A stretch of 64,000 nt of DNA from a virus, in the IMG/VR virus record IMGVR_UViG_3300025769_000095, positions 1-64,000 of that record; one strand, written 5' to 3'. The translations under genes were made by a program, and so were the position numbers. Within the stretch, counting starts at the first letter, position 1, and each line of letters opens with the position of its first letter. Under the pieces are notes generated by a model, which was not told the DNA's origin, ran no database searches, and saw only the letters and a program-made list of their open reading frames with translations. Shown piece by piece: positions 1 through 7,800 of this stretch.

Positions 1-42
1 ATTACTCTTAATTTTTTTCAAGAAACTTCATAAACAAGCGTC

Positions 43-258
43 ATGGGCAAAATGAAAGAATTATATGCTCAACTTCTTCAAGGTTTGATTGATGAGGAAG
101 AGTATTTAATCGAAAGACTTAGAAAGCATGAGGAAGAATTTCCATCTCCAGAACAATACTATGGAGATAGATATCAAGAAATGCTTGACAAGTATGAAGA
201 ACAGTATTTGACACCAGAACAATATTTCAAACTCAAATCTGGATCTGAAGAAGAATAA
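43..258 (+). CDS. Small acidic hypothetical protein
   Basis: A 71-residue protein very rich in Glu, Tyr and Leu, predicted to be mostly helical, with two similar segments (FPSPEQYYGDRYQ and YLTPEQYFKL) that suggest a short internal duplication. It has no recognisable enzyme motif, signal peptide or membrane segment. The 42 nt before the ATG are AT-rich with no Shine-Dalgarno, like other genes here. It is the first complete gene of the + strand block and is followed after 29 nt by another unknown gene. The ORF is credible because of its composition and position; the function is unknown. Confidence 0.6.
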   Translation: MGKMKELYAQLLQGLIDEEEYLIERLRKHEEEFPSPEQYYGDRYQEMLDKYEEQYLTPEQYFKLKSGSEEE

Positions 259-287
259 CTTTCCTAACCATTTAAATTTTAAATCTT

Positions 288-677
288 ATGTTCAACATTA
301 ATTATGCTCTTGATTTCTTAGAGCAAAAACTCGTTATTAATGACAAACCATTGCCAAATACAAGGCATCCAGAAATTATTTTCTGTGGTTTGTCAGGTGT
401 TCCTATTGATCGTCTTTATGTAAAGCGTGTAGTATATAGCCTCAAGGATTATGATTCTTGGGAACATATTACTGCTGATACAGACTTCTTGTTTTATTAT
501 TCACAAGACATGAAGGAAATAATTATAAACGCTTTCAATTACAATGGTTCTCCATACACAGCTATTTATTCTGTTATGTTGGATGATGGAGATCCTCATT
601 TTTCAGTAGAAAAGGGAATCCTTGTAAACAATTCGATTTCATGGAATTACTTTGCTATGAAAATGACTGAACAATGA
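288..677 (+). CDS. Hypothetical protein
   Basis: A 129-residue soluble protein that I do not recognise. It has alternating hydrophobic and polar residues consistent with a mixed alpha/beta fold, one Cys, and no membrane segment. Its last bases overlap the ATG of the RadC-like gene as ATGA (674-677), which implies translational coupling. The AT-rich leader lacks a Shine-Dalgarno. Confidence refers to it being a real gene. Confidence 0.65.
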   Translation: MFNINYALDFLEQKLVINDKPLPNTRHPEIIFCGLSGVPIDRLYVKRVVYSLKDYDSWEHITADTDFLFYYSQDMKEIIINAFNYNGSPYTAIYSVMLDDGDPHFSVEKGILVNNSISWNYFAMKMTEQ

Positions 678-1114
678 AGATAAACGAAATACAAGTATCC
701 TACAAGAATCCTCTTGTAGAAGATACAGAACGCATTTCTGTTGTTGGGAGTGAGAAAGCCTTTGAGGTTTTCTCCTCTCATTGGCAGGAGATTGAACTTG
801 TAGAATCATTTTATCTGCTTGCTTTGAATAGAGCAAACAAACCTTTAGGTATTAAAAGACTATCTCAAGGTGGATTAAATGCTACAATCATTGACACACG
901 AGTAGTCTTTAGTATCTTACTGAAAGGCTTAGCAAGCAGTTTTATTATTGCACATAATCATCCATCCTGTAATTTGGCTCCAAGCGAAGCTGATAAGGCT
1001 ATCACCAAAAGACTTCAAGCAGTAGGTGATGTAGTTGATATCAAAATGCTTGACCATTTAATACTCAGTCCACAAGGAAAGTATTATTCATTTGCAGATA
1101 ATGGATTGTTGTAG
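674..1114 (+). CDS. RadC-like JAB/JAMM domain protein
   Basis: A 146-residue protein matching the catalytic-type domain of RadC without the N-terminal helix-hairpin-helix part. The JAMM zinc signature is visible as HNHPSCNLAPSEAD at about residues 95-108, preceded by the usual RadC stretch ending in an acidic FYLLALNRANK segment and by QGGLNATIIDTR. In bacteria RadC-like proteins sit near mobile elements and are loosely linked to DNA repair or anti-restriction; the biochemical role is not established. It starts inside the stop of the preceding gene (ATGA). A host-like promoter and a hairpin follow it, so it probably ends a transcription unit. Confidence 0.85.
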   Translation: MKINEIQVSYKNPLVEDTERISVVGSEKAFEVFSSHWQEIELVESFYLLALNRANKPLGIKRLSQGGLNATIIDTRVVFSILLKGLASSFIIAHNHPSCNLAPSEADKAITKRLQAVGDVVDIKMLDHLILSPQGKYYSFADNGLL

Positions 1115-1122
1115 TATATTTG
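1091..1122 (+). promoter_or_regulatory. Putative Bacteroides-type sigma-70 promoter
   Basis: TTTG at 1091-1094 and TATATTTG at 1115-1122 are separated by 20 nt. They match the Bacteroides housekeeping consensus of a -33 TTTG box and a -7 TAnnTTTG box. The predicted start lies near 1129, upstream of hairpin 1168-1206 and the glucosaminidase gene at 1231, so the transcript would carry the hairpin in its leader. The site overlaps the end of the RadC-like gene. I found no equally good copy in the other + strand gaps I inspected. Confidence 0.45.
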
Positions 1123-1167
1123 GGTTTTATTTAATCATTTTTTTTATTTTTTGTGTAACTGTTGGAC

Positions 1168-1206
1168 GCAATGCAAGGGTGTATTAATCCTTGCATTGCT
1201 TTTTTA
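1168..1206 (+). terminator. Intrinsic terminator or leader hairpin
   Basis: Perfect 11-bp stem (GCAATGCAAGG at 1168-1178, CCTTGCATTGC at 1189-1199) with a 10-nt loop containing TTAA, followed directly by seven T. This is a classic rho-independent form. It sits between the RadC-like gene and the glucosaminidase. Because the putative promoter at 1091-1122 is upstream, it may act as an attenuator for the lysis gene. Confidence 0.8.
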
Positions 1207-1230
1207 TTAAACTAAATAAATTAATTCCTC

Positions 1231-1884
1231 ATGAGATTTATAGCTGATTCAATCATTCTTATCCTTATTCTCACAATTGTATACTTTCTTGCAGAAGCAA
1301 GACGAGTAGATGATAGTGATTTCCAGATTGTACAAGATTATGACTTTGACACTTCACAGTATCAAGTTGCCACTTCATTAGAAATGGTAAAACAGAGCAG
1401 TAAAAAGTCAGAAAAGCATCTTGTAAGTGCCAATACTTTCATTGGTACAACGCAAGATATTACCGACTATGTAAAAAGATTCTATCCAACCGCTGTTGCT
1501 GAGAATGTGATATATAATATTCCTATCAGCATCAAACTTGCACAAGGTATTTTAGAATCTTCTTGTGGTAAATCTAAGATTGCTATCCGAGCCAATAATC
1601 ATTTTGGTATTAAGTACAGGAAATGGCCTAAGGATATGCAAACTTTGGTTATTGGTAAGTATACTTGCCGTGAAGGTAATTTTACTTCCTTCATTTCTGC
1701 TTGGTCATCTTGGAGAGCACACAGCATTGTTTTGCAAGCAGAACGATATCAAAACTTGTACATGACGGATGATTATATGTCATGGGCATATGGACTTGAG
1801 CATTATGGATATGCTGAAGATCCTCAGTATGCTGAAAAGCTAATCAACGTCATTGAAAGAGAGAAACTGTATTTATTTGACTAA
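1231..1884 (+). CDS. Membrane-anchored glucosaminidase, probable endolysin
   Basis: A 217-residue peptidoglycan hydrolase of the FlgJ/GH73 N-acetylglucosaminidase type. The first about 20 residues (RFIADSIILILILTIVYFLA) form a signal anchor or signal-arrest-release type membrane segment. The catalytic part, from about residue 85 to the end, shows ISIKLAQGILESSCGKS with the expected catalytic Glu, then NNHFGIK and a C-terminal YAEDPQYAEKLINVIE segment typical of this family. It would cleave host cell wall from the periplasmic side at lysis. It stands behind its own hairpin and putative host-type promoter. No holin is evident beside it, which fits an anchored lysin exported by the host Sec system, though that is inference. 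Confidence 0.85.
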   Translation: MRFIADSIILILILTIVYFLAEARRVDDSDFQIVQDYDFDTSQYQVATSLEMVKQSSKKSEKHLVSANTFIGTTQDITDYVKRFYPTAVAENVIYNIPISIKLAQGILESSCGKSKIAIRANNHFGIKYRKWPKDMQTLVIGKYTCREGNFTSFISAWSSWRAHSIVLQAERYQNLYMTDDYMSWAYGLEHYGYAEDPQYAEKLINVIEREKLYLFD

Positions 1885-1899
1885 TTAAAATTGTAAACA

Positions 1900-2250
1900 A
1901 TGAATGTTACTGATGTTATTAACCTGACTCCCCACAACATCAACATTATGGATGATGATAACAGAGTTATCCTAATTGTCGAACCAGAAGAGCAAATAGC
2001 GCGTATTGCTGCTACCACTGGTAGAGTGGGGATTATTAATCATTCAGGTGAAGTAGAAATACCTGTAAGTGAAAGCCAATTTGGAGAGCCTGTAAACTTG
2101 CCCAACCCAATCAATGGTGCAATCTTTATTGTATCAAGGTTGCTTGTTGCAGCTTTACCACAACGTACAGACTTGTACTTTCCTAATGAAATTGTCAGAG
2201 ACGACCGAGGTGTAGTACTTGGTTGTAAGTCTTTGAGCCGTAGTGCATAA
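1900..2250 (+). CDS. Conserved phage protein, paralogue of 22548-22871
   Basis: A 116-residue protein starting NVTDVINLTPHNINI and ending in a conserved block IVRDDRGVVLGCKSL. A 107-residue protein at 22548-22871 has the same plan: NLT.H..VI near the start, the segment F.....NLP.P..G..FIVS..., then R.DLY.P.E.VRD..G.VLGCKSL. The fold family, which I also remember from actinophage genomes, has no known function. It follows the lysin by 15 nt. There are no membrane segments or catalytic motifs. Confidence 0.75.
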   Translation: MNVTDVINLTPHNINIMDDDNRVILIVEPEEQIARIAATTGRVGIINHSGEVEIPVSESQFGEPVNLPNPINGAIFIVSRLLVAALPQRTDLYFPNEIVRDDRGVVLGCKSLSRSA

Positions 2251-2279
2251 TTCTCTTAAATCATTAAATTTAAATTGTC

Positions 2280-2507
2280 ATGAGTAAATCAAATTCTGGA
2301 AGTGTAACTTTTAAAATGGCTGATGGTCGCAGACTAAATGTATCAAAAGATACATTTGAATGCAATCTTTACAGTACATATCCTAAGCCGTATAAGGGTC
2401 AAAGGGTAATGATATTTGTAACAAGACATGGCCAAGCATTTACTGTTTTAGGTTCTTGTTTAGAGAACAACGCATGGACAGTAGAACGAGCGTTCCAAAC
2501 TGAGTAG
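2280..2507 (+). CDS. Small hypothetical protein
   Basis: A 75-residue basic protein with a likely all-beta small-barrel look (GSVTFKMADGRRLNV, KGQRVMIFVTRHGQAFTV). It has no recognisable family. The ATG follows an AT-rich leader without Shine-Dalgarno, and the gene ends just before the terminator at 2546-2580, so it probably closes the transcription unit begun upstream. Function unknown. Confidence 0.6.
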   Translation: MSKSNSGSVTFKMADGRRLNVSKDTFECNLYSTYPKPYKGQRVMIFVTRHGQAFTVLGSCLENNAWTVERAFQTE

Positions 2508-2545
2508 GTTTTTCTTATTTTTTTTCAATAGTGTTTTGTGATTTG

Positions 2546-2580
2546 CCCCGATGCGTATTAACTTATGCATCGGGGTTTTT
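2546..2580 (+). terminator. Intrinsic terminator before DNA polymerase
   Basis: Perfect 9-bp stem (CCCCGATGC at 2546-2554, GCATCGGGG at 2567-2575) with a 12-nt loop containing TTAA and a TTTTT tail. The ATG at 2551 lies inside the left arm, which is why I place the polymerase start at 2605. Confidence 0.85.
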
Positions 2581-2604
2581 GTATCTTCACCAAAAAGACA
2601 GAGA

Positions 2605-4563
2605 ATGAGAAGTACGCACTACATACATGACACAGAGAGTTTTCCTGATTTTTGGTGTACCACAATCAAAGCATACAAGACTGATGAAGTTTATGTTTAT
2701 GAAATAAGCAAGAGACGTAATGATTTAAACGCCATTGCAAAGTTCTACAAAAACTTCAGAGGTAAACTGATTAGTTTTAATGGCAAACATTATGACAATT
2801 ATTTGGTAAACTATATAGTAGCAAATCATAGAAAACTATCTTCTATGTCTGCTGATGAAGTTGCCAATCAATTATATAATGTTTCTAAGTCAGTTGTGTA
2901 TGATCTTGAGGGGTACAAAAGATACAAGTATGGTCACAAATGGACTGATGTAGATTTATTCTTCTTTTGGTCCAACCTTATCAGGATGAGCAAGAATCTT
3001 TCTTTAAAGACTATTGCTATTGCTCTAAACTATGATGAAATACAAGAACTGCCTTATCCACCTAATAAGCCATTGGAGAGTTATGAAAAGTTTGATGAGG
3101 TAATCAGATATAACAAACGCAATGACATAGGTGTAACTGAAAAGTTATGTCTATTCTTTGAACAGCAAGGAGAAATGGAATTGCGTAAGTTTGTAACCAA
3201 ACAATTCCATATTAATCCTTGGTCATTGGATGGTGTAAATATTGGTTCTGAGATTCTCAAGTACTATTACAAACAAGCACATCCAGATCATGATTTTAAC
3301 AAGCAAACATTTAGAAAGAGTATCAAACTCAAACATGTATTGCTAGATAATTATGATTTTGTAGAACATACATATGGATTTACCACAAAGAGTAAACCCA
3401 ACAGTAAAGAGCGTAAGATGGTCTTTAACAGTCCATATAGTGCATTGATATTCTTAGAGGATCTTGTTATCAAAGACACAAAAAGTCTTTCTTACAGCAT
3501 TCACTTTGAGAACCCTGATGGCAGTACGCTCATTTCTGATTATGGTTCTGGTGGTATACATGGTTTGGGTTTTACAGGTGTACTTGAAGCAGATGACAAG
3601 CACAAGATTATTGACATTGACGTAAGTTCTTACTATCCTACTCTTGTTGTAGAAAATAACTTTATCCCAAAACATTTGGATAATGAGGTGTTTAGCAAGG
3701 TATTTTCTAACATTATTAAAACAAGACTCAGGTCTAAGAAACTAAAGAAAGAAAGTCAGTTTCATGATCTTTTGCAATCAGTACTAAAGTTGTCTATTAA
3801 TGGTACTTACGGTAATTTTAACAATAAATATTCTTGGTTGTACGATCCTTTTTGTACCTTACAGGTAACAATCAATGGCCAGTTTATTTTGACTGAACTT
3901 ACTGAAAAACTTATTAACAATGGCATTTCTGTATATTATCAAAACACAGATGGCATTACATGTAAAGTTCCTGTTGAAAAGGAACAAGTGTTGAAAGATA
4001 TTGTCACCTCTATTGAAAATAAATTTAGATTAGAGTTTGAATATACTTATTTTAGTAAATTCATTGTTCGTGACGTAAATAATTTCATTGCTGTAACTGA
4101 TTATGGTGGTGTAAAACAAAAGGGTTGGTTTGTAACAAAACCTAACATTGAAGACAGTCATAATTATTTAGTCATTAAGAAGGCTATTTATGAGTATTTT
4201 GTCAACAATAAAGATCCTTATGAATTTATACGCAACCACGATAATATCTATGATTTTTGTCTGTCAGAAAAACCTTCAAAGAAATTTGATGTATATTGGG
4301 GTAATGACCAGATTCAAAGACTAAATAGATATTACATATCAAGGAGAGGTAAGAGGATATATAAAATATCTAATGATAATAAGAAATCATCTTTGCAAGA
4401 TGTAGCTAATTGGGCTGTACAATTACTAAATAAGTATGAAGACAAACCAATGGATGATTATCATATAGATTATACATTCTACATATCCAAGTGTCGCAAT
4501 GAGATATTTAATATTGAAAACAACGCAACTATTTCTACAGGTAATCAACTAAAATTATTTTAA
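2605..4563 (+). CDS. Family B DNA polymerase with proofreading domain
   Basis: A 652-residue replicative DNA polymerase. The exonuclease domain is N-terminal: Exo I HDTESFPDFW (about residues 8-17), Exo II FNGKHYDNYLV (about 56-66), Exo III YNKRNDIGVT (about 170-180). The polymerase domain has motif A DIDVSSYYPT near 337, motif B KLSINGTYGNF near 395 and motif C YYQNTDGIT near 445. Motif C reads N-T-D-G where cellular family B enzymes have D-T-D-S; I believe related phage polymerases share this, so it is probably active. The ATG at 2605 was chosen because an earlier in-frame ATG (2551) lies within a terminator stem. The long thumb and terminal-protein regions of cellular and phi29 enzymes are not evident. 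Confidence 0.93.
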   Translation: MRSTHYIHDTESFPDFWCTTIKAYKTDEVYVYEISKRRNDLNAIAKFYKNFRGKLISFNGKHYDNYLVNYIVANHRKLSSMSADEVANQLYNVSKSVVYDLEGYKRYKYGHKWTDVDLFFFWSNLIRMSKNLSLKTIAIALNYDEIQELPYPPNKPLESYEKFDEVIRYNKRNDIGVTEKLCLFFEQQGEMELRKFVTKQFHINPWSLDGVNIGSEILKYYYKQAHPDHDFNKQTFRKSIKLKHVLLDNYDFVEHTYGFTTKSKPNSKERKMVFNSPYSALIFLEDLVIKDTKSLSYSIHFENPDGSTLISDYGSGGIHGLGFTGVLEADDKHKIIDIDVSSYYPTLVVENNFIPKHLDNEVFSKVFSNIIKTRLRSKKLKKESQFHDLLQSVLKLSINGTYGNFNNKYSWLYDPFCTLQVTINGQFILTELTEKLINNGISVYYQNTDGITCKVPVEKEQVLKDIVTSIENKFRLEFEYTYFSKFIVRDVNNFIAVTDYGGVKQKGWFVTKPNIEDSHNYLVIKKAIYEYFVNNKDPYEFIRNHDNIYDFCLSEKPSKKFDVYWGNDQIQRLNRYYISRRGKRIYKISNDNKKSSLQDVANWAVQLLNKYEDKPMDDYHIDYTFYISKCRNEIFNIENNATISTGNQLKLF

Positions 4564-4564
4564 C

Positions 4565-4744
4565 ATGACGTACGGAAAGGTATTTAGAAAGCTTCGTTAC
4601 ATTGAAAAGAAAATGTCACAAGAACTAACTGAACGCAAGAAACAACAGTTAGAAGAAGAGTATGAGAATCTAAAGAAACTCATACCTAAACTTGTCTATT
4701 TACCTTCTCTGCACAGAAACAAACCTTATAAAAATGATATTTAA
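4565..4744 (+). CDS. Small basic coiled-coil-like protein
   Basis: A 59-residue ORF that starts one base after the polymerase stop codon. The protein (MTYGKVFRKLRYIEKKMS at the start) is dominated by Lys, Glu, Gln and Leu in a heptad-like pattern over residues 10-42 and ends KNDI. It has no known domain. Tight spacing after the polymerase and sensible codon use support a real gene; a polymerase accessory role would be a guess. Confidence 0.55.
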   Translation: MTYGKVFRKLRYIEKKMSQELTERKKQQLEEEYENLKKLIPKLVYLPSLHRNKPYKNDI

Positions 4745-4745
4745 T

Positions 4746-4808
4746 ATGACAGCAGGTGCAATAGTAATTTTGTTATTACTATACATCATGATTGAGGAAT
4801 CAAATTAG
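4746..4808 (+). CDS. Twenty-residue membrane microprotein
   Basis: A 20-codon ORF one base after the preceding stop. It encodes MTAGAIVILLLLYIMIEESN: a short start, a 13-residue hydrophobic core and an acidic C-terminus, the form of a single-span membrane peptide. It is followed by a T-rich AT stretch and then the hairpin at 4864-4897. Such small membrane peptides occur in phages as lysis or exclusion factors, but nothing here proves function. Confidence 0.4.
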   Translation: MTAGAIVILLLLYIMIEESN

Positions 4809-4863
4809 CGTTTCATTTTATTTTTATTTTCATTTATTTTTTTAACCGTGAGTGAAAAGATTG

Positions 4864-4897
4864 AACAGCAGTTGGTATATCCAATTGCTGTTTTTTT
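4864..4897 (+). terminator. Intrinsic terminator before helicase
   Basis: A 12-bp stem with one G-U pair (AACAGCAGTTGG at 4864-4875 with CCAATTGCTGTT at 4881-4892), loop TATAT, followed by T residues to 4897. It separates the polymerase unit from the helicase gene. A GTG at 4852 is in frame with the helicase but would place this hairpin inside the coding region, so it is not the likely start. Confidence 0.75.
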
Positions 4898-4917
4898 CAC
4901 TTAACCAATACAGGATA

Positions 4918-6192
4918 ATGACATGGATAGATAAGAAAATTAAAGCAATGGACATTGTCCAAGATGAGGCAGTAAATACTTGGGCAAATAATAACTACAA
5001 AGGTACTGTCGCTGCAACTACTGGGTCTGGTAAGTCTTTTATTGGTTGTAAAGCCATTATCAAAGCTTATGAAGATGGAGTTATTAAGAAAGGTAATAAG
5101 ATTGGTTTCTTTGCAGAAACACAAGTAAGAGAAAATACCTTTCGTGAAGAAGAGTTTCCCAAGTTTAAGCAAGTAACAGGACATGATTTGGAAAAACTCT
5201 TTGACGTACAATTCAGATGCTATCAAGGTAATCCTACCAAGAAGGAACAGTTTGATATGATTATATGCGATGAGATATCAGAAATGCTCACAGCAAAGTA
5301 TCATGATCCTTTGTTCTTTGATGGGCCAAAGATTGGTCTGGATGCTACTGTCCCTGAAGCATTGTCTGTGTACAGAAATGAACTTCCTCACACAATGCTC
5401 AACAAAATAAATCAGGGCAAGAAAAAACGTGATGAGGGTATTATTACAGAGCTTATCAACAAGGGTGAGCTGCTTGATATGTACATGCCTGTTGTGTATG
5501 AGTTGTCTTATGAGGATGCTGTAAGATTTGGTATTGTTGCTCCATCTAATGTCTTTGTGATAGACCATTCTTTGGACAACAATAAAAAGAACATGAAACC
5601 CTTTAAGTCAAAAGATTTTTACACCACAGAGTTTGATTATTGGAATAGAAAGTTTAACTTGTCAAGAGATTTCACCAAGAGTCCCTTTGTAAGGCTTTCT
5701 CAGGCAAGAGAACTGTCTGCTTTTATATCTACTATGCCATCCAAATTTGAAGCAATCAAAGGCATTGTAGCATCTTCTGTTAACAAGACTATTGTATTTA
5801 ATCAAAAGCTTGAACCATTGAGGTTGATAAATCTCAACGTGGCAGAGAAAGACAACACTCAGTATTTAATTGACCAGTTTAATGATGATGAAATTACAAA
5901 CATTGCATCTGCTATTAAACTAAAACGTGGTATTACGCTCAAGAAATGTACAAATGTGGTAATTGCAACACCTTACCAGAATTTTCATCATTTTGAGCAG
6001 ATGAGAGGACGTGCTGTAAGACTTGATTATGAAAACAAGATAGCCAATATCATTGTGTTCAGAACAAATGGAACATACGAGGAGAAATGGTTTGATAACA
6101 TGCAGAATGTATATAGTCTGGATGGTGACCTAAAACGAACAGTATATATGGGAGATGAAATTAAATTTGTATCATCTAAAAGATTTTTATGA
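4918..6192 (+). CDS. Superfamily 2 DNA helicase
   Basis: A 424-residue SF2 helicase. Motif I is TVAATTGSGKSFIG (about residues 28-41), motif II is MIICDEISEM (a DEIS box, near 97), and motif VI is QMRGRAVRLD near 358. The arrangement resembles UvsW/RecG-like DNA remodelling helicases or the SF2 helicases of crAss-like phages. It would unwind or remodel branched DNA during replication and recombination. The start was placed at the ATG (4918) after the terminator hairpin, just before DKKIKAMDIVQDEAV, which looks like a Q-motif region. It overlaps the next gene as ATGA. Confidence 0.88.
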   Translation: MTWIDKKIKAMDIVQDEAVNTWANNNYKGTVAATTGSGKSFIGCKAIIKAYEDGVIKKGNKIGFFAETQVRENTFREEEFPKFKQVTGHDLEKLFDVQFRCYQGNPTKKEQFDMIICDEISEMLTAKYHDPLFFDGPKIGLDATVPEALSVYRNELPHTMLNKINQGKKKRDEGIITELINKGELLDMYMPVVYELSYEDAVRFGIVAPSNVFVIDHSLDNNKKNMKPFKSKDFYTTEFDYWNRKFNLSRDFTKSPFVRLSQARELSAFISTMPSKFEAIKGIVASSVNKTIVFNQKLEPLRLINLNVAEKDNTQYLIDQFNDDEITNIASAIKLKRGITLKKCTNVVIATPYQNFHHFEQMRGRAVRLDYENKIANIIVFRTNGTYEEKWFDNMQNVYSLDGDLKRTVYMGDEIKFVSSKRFL

Positions 6193-6815
6193 ATGCGTTT
6201 AATTATGAGTTATTGCAAGGCTTGCCACCAAATGACATGGATTTGGCAAAGATTATTTTATTCACAATCAACCAAAATTTGAGAATCTATGATTACTTAG
6301 AAGTAGAAGATGGAAGAGTCGTTATGTGTAATGACTTAAAACAAGATGTAAACAGGATAGTACGTCAGCTTATTGATAATAATGTAATTGTGGCTGATTA
6401 TGAAGGTGAAATTAGATTGTCACCAATGATGCCATTATTTGCAACTGATGCTGTCAATAATAACCTTGATGTACAATCTATCCGTAAGTATTTCAAACAC
6501 ACTTATCTTGAAGAAAACTTTGGGTTAAGTATTGCAGGTAAAATGGGTGATGTTAAAACCTGTCAAAGAAATTTGGAATATGTCAAACAAGATTATGCTG
6601 AGTTATTTAGGCATGTGACGAATGAATTACTAGAAGAAGCGTCTCGCAGGTATATTCAATCTTGTATTGACCAAGATAGATTTATACTTGATTGTGATAA
6701 CTTCATCTACAATGGAAAGAGTAAATTGTGTGAATTCATAGAAATGGTAATAGATGAAGGAATTAGAGAAGATACAATCAAACCAGGACAGGCTCAAGAT
6801 TGGACTGAGGAATAG
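6189..6815 (+). CDS. Hypothetical protein between two replication helicases
   Basis: A 208-residue protein that I do not recognise. It starts in the helicase stop (ATGA) and overlaps the next ATPase gene by 62 nt. The N-terminal half resembles a winged-helix layout (ILFTINQNLRIYDYLEVEDGRVV, then VNRIVRQLIDNNVIV). The C-terminal half is helical and acidic. By position it could be a helicase loader or the N-terminal partner of the DnaB-like ATPase downstream, which lacks the usual DnaB N-terminal domain; this is inference only. Confidence 0.65.
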   Translation: MNAFNYELLQGLPPNDMDLAKIILFTINQNLRIYDYLEVEDGRVVMCNDLKQDVNRIVRQLIDNNVIVADYEGEIRLSPMMPLFATDAVNNNLDVQSIRKYFKHTYLEENFGLSIAGKMGDVKTCQRNLEYVKQDYAELFRHVTNELLEEASRRYIQSCIDQDRFILDCDNFIYNGKSKLCEFIEMVIDEGIREDTIKPGQAQDWTEE

Positions 6816-7794
6816 TCTTATTCTTGATACTTACTTTCCTAAGCTCTCTCAATACGTTCCTGCAATTATTCCTAACGATTATATTATTCTTGCTGGCAGA
6901 ACTGGTACAGGTAAATCAAGAATGCTAAGAACATTTATTAAAGTTATTATTTCTGATGCTAAGAAATATAACTATCAAGCAAAAGTGTTCTTAAATGCAT
7001 TAGAAGAAACACCTGAAAGAATCAGAGCTGCATGGGTTCTTCAAAAGCTTATTACTGATTACAACATTAATATGACATTTTATGACCTGATGGGTTATAA
7101 AGGAAGAATCCATACTTTAGAAGAATCTAAGGCTATTGAAAAATGCTATCAATCATTCTATGATGAGGTGCATCCTTATCTTGATATTGTAGCAATTAGA
7201 CAGCCATTTGGATTTTACAAGTATGTTCGTGAATGGGCATATGGCAAGGGTAAATTCTATTATGATCAAAGGGATAATGATAGAATTGTTTCAAGCAGGG
7301 AGGTTGATCCTAAAACTGAAGCATACAGTAGGTTTGAACCACATGATCCTAATCTAAAGGTATATGTGGCAACAGACCATATACTGTTCTATGCTCCTGA
7401 GAAAGGTAAAAGCAAGTGGGAAACTATTATTGATTATTCCAAGACGTATTGTCGTGGCATGCTTAATAATGTGTATAACTTTACTGTTATTAATCTTTCT
7501 CAGTTCTCAGCAGAAAGCGAGAAGAAGCAATTCAATCTCAAGGGTCAGAATATTGTAGAGAAGCTTGAACCAGACCTTACAAGTTTTGCAGAGGTAAAGC
7601 CTATTGTAGATGATGCAACCATTGTGTGGGGTATGTTCTATCCAAAGAGATATGGCATCAAAAAGCACAATGGATTTGAAGTATTTGATACAATGCGTTC
7701 TATGCACTTGCTTAAAACTCGTGAGGGTAGGGCTGATGATATTATTTCTTTTCAAATGCTACCTGAAAAAGAATTGATGGTAGAATTAAAATGA
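6754..7794 (+). CDS. DnaB-like RecA-fold replicative helicase
   Basis: A 346-residue ATPase with Walker A ILAGRTGTGKSRM at about residues 46-58, the DnaB-type segment FLNALEETPERIRAAW near 84 with its conserved Glu, a Walker B-like ATDHILF near 205, and INLSQFS (sensor/Gln motif) near 247. The DnaB primase-binding N-terminal domain is absent. The family would be a hexameric 5'-3' helicase at the fork. The chosen ATG overlaps the previous gene by 62 nt because there is no later Met before the P-loop. The gene stops just before the next ATPase. Confidence 0.75.
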   Translation: MKELEKIQSNQDRLKIGLRNSLILDTYFPKLSQYVPAIIPNDYIILAGRTGTGKSRMLRTFIKVIISDAKKYNYQAKVFLNALEETPERIRAAWVLQKLITDYNINMTFYDLMGYKGRIHTLEESKAIEKCYQSFYDEVHPYLDIVAIRQPFGFYKYVREWAYGKGKFYYDQRDNDRIVSSREVDPKTEAYSRFEPHDPNLKVYVATDHILFYAPEKGKSKWETIIDYSKTYCRGMLNNVYNFTVINLSQFSAESEKKQFNLKGQNIVEKLEPDLTSFAEVKPIVDDATIVWGMFYPKRYGIKKHNGFEVFDTMRSMHLLKTREGRADDIISFQMLPEKELMVELK

Positions 7795-7800
7795 TTGTTT

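Noticed and set aside
2551-2604. Upstream in-frame ATG for DNA polymerase
   Set aside because: It lies in the left arm of a perfect terminator; the extra residues do not resemble family B exonuclease starts.
2605-4563. Inactive DNA polymerase because motif C reads NTDG
   Set aside because: Motif A, motif B and all three exonuclease motifs are intact, and I believe N-T-D-G occurs in related phage polymerases.
4852-4917. Upstream GTG start for the SF2 helicase
   Set aside because: It would place the terminator hairpin and its T-tract inside the coding region; the ATG at 4918 is natural.
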